The translations under genes and the position numbers were made by a program. Below the pieces are notes generated by a model that was not told the origin of the DNA, searched no databases, and saw only the letters and a program-made list of their open reading frames with translations. Below, piece after piece: positions 1 through 4,234 of a stretch of DNA of 5,916 bases. Position 1 is the stretch's first letter. Each line of letters starts with the position of its first letter. The DNA lies in contig JAGBSU010000178.1 in assembly GCA_017631705.1 (NCBI GenBank), positions 1 to 5,916 of the forward strand, written 5' to 3'. Source of the DNA: Clostridia bacterium. GTDB lineage: Bacteria > Bacillota > Clostridia > Oscillospirales > Acutalibacteraceae.

Positions 1-548
1 ATGGTTATCAAGGGCTTGCGATGCAAGAAGAATTAGCCGAAAACCCCCTGGGAAAATACTTTCAAGCACTGCATTATGTGGACGAACAAATCGGTGCTTT
101 GTTAAATGGTATGCAAAAGCGCGGCTTGCTGGACAATACGATGATTATGGTTGTCGGTGACCACGGCGGTGTTCATAAATATTATCCGCACTATGTCAGC
201 CGCTTGTCGGAAGAAGTGTGTGAATCGTGGTTTCCTCAAGACGGCTCGTATACCTTGCCGCTGATTTTTTACAGCACAGATATCACCGCACCGCGGCAAT
301 TTGATATTATCGGCGGGCAAATTGATATTTTGCCAACGCTGTTACATTTGTTAGATGTTCCGACATCGCAGTACGAAACCACACTGCTTGGCAGAAATTT
401 GTTTGGCACCAAGCGGAGCTTCTGTATTCAAGATGACGGCAAACTGTACGGTACACTCAGTGATGAGGATTATGCGATTGCTCAAACCGTATATCCCTTG
501 TCCGATAGACTGATTCGCAGTAATACATCAGCAGGTAGGGAGGAGTAG
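1..548 (+). CDS. LtaS-like sulfatase-fold protein, C-terminal part (5' partial)
   Basis: The open frame runs in from the left edge (first full codon at 3), so the ATG at 21 is internal and about 181 C-terminal residues are visible. The family belongs to the alkaline phosphatase/sulfatase superfamily. LtaS-type members transfer glycerol phosphate from phosphatidylglycerol to a growing polymer on the outer face of the membrane and release diacylglycerol. Seen here, counting from the Met at 21: an LtaS-like stretch LGKYFQALHYVDEQIG (residues 10-25), then LLDNTMIMVVGDHGG, whose Asp47-His48 match the metal-ligand DH pair of the superfamily. GGQIDILPTLLHLLDV (about 98-113) and LLGRNLF (about 122-128) match the typical LtaS C-terminal region. 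The N-terminal membrane helices and the catalytic Thr expected in this family lie outside the window. The downstream lipid kinase gene starts 2 bases after the stop, supporting an operon and a diacylglycerol-producing role. It could instead be a related phosphoglycerol transferase with another acceptor. The family is fairly certain; the substrate is inferred. Confidence 0.8.
   Translation, partial: GYQGLAMQEELAENPLGKYFQALHYVDEQIGALLNGMQKRGLLDNTMIMVVGDHGGVHKYYPHYVSRLSEEVCESWFPQDGSYTLPLIFYSTDITAPRQFDIIGGQIDILPTLLHLLDVPTSQYETTLLGRNLFGTKRSFCIQDDGKLYGTLSDEDYAIAQTVYPLSDRLIRSNTSAGREE
538..545 (+). promoter_or_regulatory. Ribosome binding site for the TTG-started lipid kinase
   Basis: GGGAGGAG lies inside the last codons of the upstream sulfatase gene, 5 bases before the TTG at 551. 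A near-consensus Shine-Dalgarno at good spacing decides for this rare start codon. It also suggests translational coupling, since the upstream stop is at 546-548. Confidence 0.75.
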
Positions 549-550
549 TT

Positions 551-1441
551 TTGCAACAACCTCGCGTGTTATTGCTTGTTAATCCCGTAGCAGGGAAAAC
601 CAAAGGCAAAGCGGCACTGTTTACTTTGGTGGACGGCTTATGTCGCCAAGGCTACCGCACTACCGTTCACACGACCGCTGCCCGCGGTGAGGCGCGTCGT
701 ATTGCACAACAATTCGCCGCAGAACACGATTTGATTGTTTGTTGCGGCGGTGACGGCACCTTAAACGAGGTCATTGACGGTCTTTTGTCCGTAAACTGCC
801 ACATTCCGCTCGGCTATATTCCTGCCGGCAGTACCAATGACTTTGCCAACAGTCTGCAACTCAAAACCCAGCCTGCCGCCGCGTTGCGTGCAGTGCTGGA
901 GGGCAAAGAAACGCTAATGGATGTCGGTTTGTTCAACCATACCCGTCATTTCACGTATATTGCTTCCTTTGGTGCTTTTACGGCGGCTTCGTATAGCGTG
1001 CCACAAGCCACCAAAAACGCGTTGGGTCATTTTGCTTATGTACTGGAAGGCTCTAAAGAATTGTTTTCTCTGCAAGCCTATCCCATCACCGTCACCACCG
1101 AAACGGCGGAATACAGCGGCGATTATGTGTTCGGTGCTGTGTGTAACTCCACTTCGGTAGCCGGCCTTGTTAAATTGAATGCCGATATGGTGGATATGAC
1201 CGACGGCTTGTTTGAAGTGGTGTTAGCGCGTCGTCCGAAAAATGCCGCCGACCTCGGCAAAATTATCACCTCACTCAACAATGGCGGTTTCGATGCCGAT
1301 ATGTTCGATTTCTTTAAAGCCAAAAAAGTCACCTTTACCATGCCTAAACCGTTACCGTGGTCGTTAGACGGCGAATTTGCCGAGGGCAACAGCACGGTGA
1401 CGATAGAGAATATCCCCCAAGCGATTACCATACGCCATTAG
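551..1441 (+). CDS. Diacylglycerol kinase family lipid kinase (DgkB/YegS/BmrU type)
   Basis: A 296-residue cytoplasmic lipid kinase, normal length for the family, using ATP to phosphorylate diacylglycerol or a similar lipid. Motifs in order: NPVAGK at 11-16 (nucleotide-binding N-terminus), the family signature GGDGT at 66-70 followed by NEVIDG, GYIPAGSTNDFA at 88-99, DVG at 124-126, an acidic patch with Asp212, Asp215 and Asp218 before GLFEV (the Mg site region in DgkB), and SLDGE at 271-275, whose Asp-Gly-Glu contains the catalytic acid in DgkB. No signal peptide or membrane segment is seen. It starts at TTG, supported by a strong ribosome binding site at 538-545, and lies 2 bases after the LtaS-like gene. 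In Gram-positive bacteria DgkB returns the diacylglycerol released during lipoteichoic acid synthesis to phosphatidic acid, which fits this pairing exactly. The GGG usual after the conserved CNS/GN segment is weakly kept (CNSTSVAGLVK, 198-208). Substrate choice within the family cannot be read from sequence, so no gene symbol is given. Confidence 0.9.
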   Translation: MQQPRVLLLVNPVAGKTKGKAALFTLVDGLCRQGYRTTVHTTAARGEARRIAQQFAAEHDLIVCCGGDGTLNEVIDGLLSVNCHIPLGYIPAGSTNDFANSLQLKTQPAAALRAVLEGKETLMDVGLFNHTRHFTYIASFGAFTAASYSVPQATKNALGHFAYVLEGSKELFSLQAYPITVTTETAEYSGDYVFGAVCNSTSVAGLVKLNADMVDMTDGLFEVVLARRPKNAADLGKIITSLNNGGFDADMFDFFKAKKVTFTMPKPLPWSLDGEFAEGNSTVTIENIPQAITIRH

Positions 1442-1467
1442 GGTAAGCAGAGAAGTCATATCCGAAC

Positions 1468-1508
1468 CCGCCTGAAAGCGGTATCTTTTGGTGGTTTTTG
1501 CTCTTTTT
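1468..1508 (+). terminator. Possible weak terminator after the lipid kinase
   Basis: CCGC (1468-1471), loop CTGAAA, GCGG (1478-1481) form a 4-bp GC stem, followed by T-rich sequence with runs at 1486-1489, 1495-1499 and 1504-1508. The stem is short and the T runs are interrupted, so this would be an inefficient stop at best. Confidence 0.3.
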
Positions 1509-1511
1509 CCC

Positions 1512-1542
1512 TTGACAGGCTGTATGTATTCGCGAGTATTTT
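1512..1542 (+). promoter_or_regulatory. Possible sigma-A type promoter for the GDPD gene
   Basis: A perfect -35 box TTGACA lies at 1512-1517. The best -10 candidates are AGTATT at 1535-1540 (17-base spacer, 3 of 6 matches to TATAAT) and TATTTT at 1537-1542 (19-base spacer, 4 of 6). Transcription would start around 1547-1550, about 75 bases before the GDPD start codon. The -10 box is weak, so this is a candidate only. A separate promoter fits the 183-base gap and the change of theme from the upstream pair. Confidence 0.45.
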
Positions 1543-1547
1543 AACAA

Positions 1548-1602
1548 AGGGTGAACCCGAATCCGCCTATTCAAAACGGGGTTCGGATTCGCGGGTTACC
1601 CT
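1548..1602 (+). other. Long bulged hairpin in the GDPD leader
   Basis: AGGGT (1548-1552) pairs with ACCCT (1598-1602). After a bulged G1553, AACCCG (1554-1559) pairs with CGGGTT (1592-1597). After a CG bulge at 1590-1591, AATCCG (1560-1565) pairs with CGGATT (1584-1589). That gives 17 base pairs with an 18-base loop. There is no T tract after it, so it is not a normal terminator. It begins at the predicted transcription start and ends a few bases before the ribosome binding site. A 5'-end stem of this kind could protect the mRNA or tune initiation; it matches no riboswitch class I recognise. Confidence 0.6.
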
Positions 1603-1606
1603 AAAG

Positions 1607-1617
1607 AAAGGTAGGAA
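1607..1617 (+). promoter_or_regulatory. Ribosome binding site for the GDPD-like gene
   Basis: AAAGGTAGGAA contains AGGAA at 1613-1617, 7 bases before the ATG at 1625. It sits just downstream of the leader hairpin and outside its stem, so the hairpin as drawn does not cover it. Confidence 0.6.
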
Positions 1618-1624
1618 ATTCAAA

Positions 1625-2416
1625 ATGAGAAGTTGTAAAAAAGCCAAGGCCGTCACCGTGACGGTGCCGACCGATGCCGAAAAAGCATTCCCCCGTGTGT
1701 GCGCACACCGTGGTTTCAAAAGTGTCGCTCCCGATAACAGTTTTCCGGCATTTGCCACCGCTGTTTCGCTCGGTGCTGACGAAATCGAATTCGGTTTGTG
1801 GTACACTGCCGATAACGTGGTAACCTGTCTTGCCGAGCCGGATATCAGCTTAATCAGTAACGGTACCGGCATGGTATGGGATTTAACCTTTGCCGATTTG
1901 CAAAACTACGATTTCGGTTCGGTGTTCAGCAAAGAATATGCAGGTCTTACTCCCATGACCTTTGAGGCGATTTTGCAACAATTTGCTCGCCGCGTGGTCA
2001 TGAACATTTTCATCGGCGTCGCCGGCGAAGTCGGCGAGCGTGAAACGGCAATGCTGGGTACCATTATCGAACTTATCGACCGTTACGATTGCCGCGACTA
2101 TGTGTACTTAACTTCGGCAAGTGCCGATTTGCTCAAAGCGGCTCGCGCGTTGGATAAAACTATTTCGCTGTGCTTCTGCCAAACCGACGATACCCCGTGC
2201 GATGCCGTGGCAGTTGCCGCCGATTGCGATTGTAAGCGTGTGCAATTTTCCACCGTGTATGCCAGCGCCGACCGTGTTAAAGCGGCACACGAAGCCAATC
2301 TTCGTTGCGGCATTTATTGCACCAACACTCCCGACGAAGCCAAAACCGCATTGGCTATGGGTGCAGACACCTTGCTCACCGACGACTATTATCAAGTCGC
2401 CCGTGCGGTAAAATAA
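1625..2416 (+). CDS. GDPD family TIM-barrel protein with degenerate active site
   Basis: A 263-residue cytoplasmic protein, usual length for bacterial glycerophosphodiester phosphodiesterases, which cleave glycerophosphodiesters to glycerol 3-phosphate and an alcohol. The fold signature is clear: AHRG at 27-30, APDNS at 35-39, LGADEIEFGLW at 49-59, NGTG at 79-82, DLT at 86-88, and the late-barrel MGADTLLTDDY near the C-terminus. His28 and Arg29 are kept. Of the Glu-x-Asp metal pair, Glu55 is kept but the Asp position is Gly57. The second catalytic His, expected 15 residues after that Glu and nine before the NGTG Asn, is Ala70. In the strand usually read as LNIEIK, here MNIFIG, the acidic and Lys positions are Phe129 and Gly131. 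The frame is intact, with a good ribosome binding site and a strong terminator, so it looks expressed rather than a decaying pseudogene. A non-catalytic lipid or phosphodiester binding role, or altered chemistry, is inferred. No signal peptide is seen. Confidence 0.85.
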   Translation: MRSCKKAKAVTVTVPTDAEKAFPRVCAHRGFKSVAPDNSFPAFATAVSLGADEIEFGLWYTADNVVTCLAEPDISLISNGTGMVWDLTFADLQNYDFGSVFSKEYAGLTPMTFEAILQQFARRVVMNIFIGVAGEVGERETAMLGTIIELIDRYDCRDYVYLTSASADLLKAARALDKTISLCFCQTDDTPCDAVAVAADCDCKRVQFSTVYASADRVKAAHEANLRCGIYCTNTPDEAKTALAMGADTLLTDDYYQVARAVK

Positions 2417-2428
2417 ATATAAAACTAT

Positions 2429-2464
2429 AACCCCACCGCAGCCGCGGTGGGGTTCTTTTTTGTT
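2429..2464. terminator. Intrinsic terminator shared by convergent genes
   Basis: AACCCCACCGC (2429-2439) and GCGGTGGGGTT (2444-2454) form a perfect 11-bp stem with a 4-base loop (AGCC). On the plus strand it is followed by C and then six T residues (2456-2461), with more T after a single G, giving a classic rho-independent terminator for the GDPD-like gene, whose stop is 12 bases upstream. Read on the minus strand, the same stem is followed by ATAGTTTTATATTTATTTT, moderately T-rich, so it can also end the hydrogenase operon, whose stop is at 2471. Confidence 0.92.
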
Positions 2465-2470
2465 TAGCGA

Positions 2471-4216
2471 TTATTTGAACTTTTTGCGAGCGACATAAGT
2501 GGTGTGCAAGCAATGATGTGCTTTGTGACCGCCGATACCGTCGTCAAAGAATTCTTCGTACAGTTTCTTGATGATGGGGGACTCATGCGATTTGCGTAAC
2601 GGCATGTCTTTATCTTGGTCGTACAACGCTTTGGCACGCAACGCTTTCAAATCGGTAAAACTGCGTACCGAGGCGGGTTGAATGGGTTGACCGCCGCCGT
2701 TGACACAACCGCCGGGGCAACACATGATTTCCACAAAATCCCACGGAGCGTTACCGCTGCGAATCGTATCCATCACATAGTTGGCGCTGGCAATACCGCT
2801 GGCAACCGCCACACGCACCGTCATACCGGCGATGTTGTAGGTGGCTTCTTTGAGTCCGGCAGTACCACGCACTTCGTGGAATTCCACTTCCTTGTTGTCT
2901 TTACCGGTCAACCAGTCGTTAGCGGTACGCAAGGCCGCTTCCATAACACCGCCGGTAGCACCGAAGATAACAGCAGCACCGGTATCTTCACCGAGCGGCA
3001 TATCAAATTCTTCGTCCGGTAACGCGGTGAATTTAAGGCCGGCACGCTCAATCATGCGAGCCAACTCACGCGTGGTGATGACAATATCGATATCCGGAAC
3101 ACCGGCAGCGTTTTGGTCGTCACGAGTGACTTCAAATTTCTTAGCGGTGCAAGGCATCACCGAAACATTCACAATATCTTTGGCATTCATGCCCATTTTA
3201 TTAGCATAATAGGTCTTAATGACCGCACCGGTCATTTGTTGGGGCGATTTGCAGGAAGATAAGTGACCGAGCAAGTCCGGATAATAGTATTCCGCAAATT
3301 TTACCCAACCGGGCGAGCAAGAAGTAATCATCGGCAACGTGCCTTTGTTTTTCACACGGCTGACGAATTCGTTGGCTTCTTCTACAATGGTAAGGTCAGC
3401 ACCAAAGTCGGTGTCAAACACTTTATCAAAGCCCAAACGGCGCAAAGCAGCAACCATTTTACCTTCGACATTGGTGCCAATCGGCATACCGAACGCTTCG
3501 CCGAGCGTCGCACGGATAGAAGGAGCAGTGCTCACAATCACGTGTTTGGTCGGGTCTGCCAAGGCGGCCCAAACGGCTTCGGTGTTGTCTTTGTCAGTCA
3601 AAGCACCGGTGGGGCAGGCGACAACGCATTGACCGCAGGACACGCAAGGAACGTCCGCGAGCGGTTTTTCGAATGCACAAGCAATGTGGGTATCGAAACC
3701 ACGGTCGTTAGCACCGATAACCGAAACAAATTGTTGTTGGCAAGCAGCCACACAACGACGGCACAAGATACATTTGTTGTTATCACGCACCAAGTGAGCT
3801 GTGGAGGTATCCAACTCGTAACGAGGACGGTCACCGTCGAACTTACCGCTGACTTCCACACCATAGTCTTTGCAAAGCTTTTGCAATTCACAGTTGGTGG
3901 AACGTTCGCAAGATAAGCAACGTTTATCGTGGGTGGAAAGAATCAATTCCAACGTCGTTTTACGTGCTTTTTGCACGTGAGCGGTGTTGGTTTGCACTTC
4001 CATACCTTCAGCAACAGGATACACGCAAGCGGTCACCAAACCGCGAGTGCCGGTTGCTTCCACCATACACATACGGCAAGCGCCGATTTCATTTAAATCT
4101 TTCAAATAGCAGAGTGTGGGAATTTCCACACCGGCCAAGCGGGCGGCCTCTAAAATGGTGGAACCTTTGGGAACGCTTACGGCAATGCCGTTAATTTTTA
4201 CATTTACCATATCCAT
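2471..4216 (-). CDS. hydA: NADH-linked [FeFe] hydrogenase, H-cluster subunit (HydA/HndD)
   Basis: Catalytic subunit of a cytoplasmic multimeric [FeFe] hydrogenase that interconverts protons and H2. I start it at the ATG at 4216 (581 residues), 10 bases after AAAGGAG. A GTG at 4225 adds three residues but lies only 1 base from that site. Counting from the GTG (584 residues): an N-terminal [2Fe-2S] domain with Cys39, Cys50, Cys53, Cys67; a His-Cys3 [4Fe-4S] site with His99, Cys103, Cys106, Cys112; two [4Fe-4S] motifs at Cys152/155/158/162 and Cys194/197/200/204; then the H-cluster domain with TSCSPGW (301-307), MPCTAKKFE (357-365) and EIMCCPGGCVNGGGQP (499-514). The small-subunit-like tail, with HKAHHCLHTTYV, is complete. 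The first H-cluster motif has Ser304 where many enzymes have a second Cys, and the third has an extra Cys502. The gene follows the flavoprotein subunit gene after 18 bases, the usual order for HydB-HydA. Confident as a group A [FeFe] hydrogenase; electron bifurcation is inferred from the partner. Confidence 0.96.
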   Translation of the reverse strand: MDMVNVKINGIAVSVPKGSTILEAARLAGVEIPTLCYLKDLNEIGACRMCMVEATGTRGLVTACVYPVAEGMEVQTNTAHVQKARKTTLELILSTHDKRCLSCERSTNCELQKLCKDYGVEVSGKFDGDRPRYELDTSTAHLVRDNNKCILCRRCVAACQQQFVSVIGANDRGFDTHIACAFEKPLADVPCVSCGQCVVACPTGALTDKDNTEAVWAALADPTKHVIVSTAPSIRATLGEAFGMPIGTNVEGKMVAALRRLGFDKVFDTDFGADLTIVEEANEFVSRVKNKGTLPMITSCSPGWVKFAEYYYPDLLGHLSSCKSPQQMTGAVIKTYYANKMGMNAKDIVNVSVMPCTAKKFEVTRDDQNAAGVPDIDIVITTRELARMIERAGLKFTALPDEEFDMPLGEDTGAAVIFGATGGVMEAALRTANDWLTGKDNKEVEFHEVRGTAGLKEATYNIAGMTVRVAVASGIASANYVMDTIRSGNAPWDFVEIMCCPGGCVNGGGQPIQPASVRSFTDLKALRAKALYDQDKDMPLRKSHESPIIKKLYEEFFDDGIGGHKAHHCLHTTYVARKKFK

Positions 4217-4226
4217 GACAGGCACA

Positions 4227-4233
4227 CTCCTTT
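4227..4233 (-). promoter_or_regulatory. Ribosome binding site deciding the hydA start
   Basis: On the minus strand AAAGGAG lies just after the stop codon of the upstream subunit gene. It is 10 bases from the ATG at 4216 and only 1 base from the GTG at 4225. This favours the ATG, which also gives the family-like N-terminus MDMVNVKING. Confidence 0.7.
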
Positions 4234-4234
4234 C

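Noticed and set aside
21..548. The sulfatase-like gene as a complete 175-residue protein starting at the ATG at 21
   Set aside because: The frame is open through codon 3 with family-like sequence and no ribosome binding site before 21; the conserved N-terminal half is absent, so the gene is cut by the window edge.
1548..1602. The leader hairpin as a riboswitch or T-box
   Set aside because: There is no T-box sequence, specifier-type arrangement, following terminator or known aptamer core; only a simple bulged stem is visible.
1625..2416. The GDPD-like gene as a decaying pseudogene
   Set aside because: There is no frameshift or internal stop, length is normal, and it has a ribosome binding site and a strong terminator; loss is confined to active-site positions.
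3263..3916. A 217-codon plus-strand open frame opposite the hydrogenase gene, and other long plus-strand frames at 2615-3209 and 4328-5050
   Set aside because: They are antisense to strongly conserved hydrogenase coding sequence, have compositions expected of shadow frames and match no family I recognise.
4217..4225. The GTG at 4225 as the hydA start
   Set aside because: It lies 1 base from the ribosome binding site, too close for initiation; the ATG at 4216 gives workable spacing and a family-like N-terminus.
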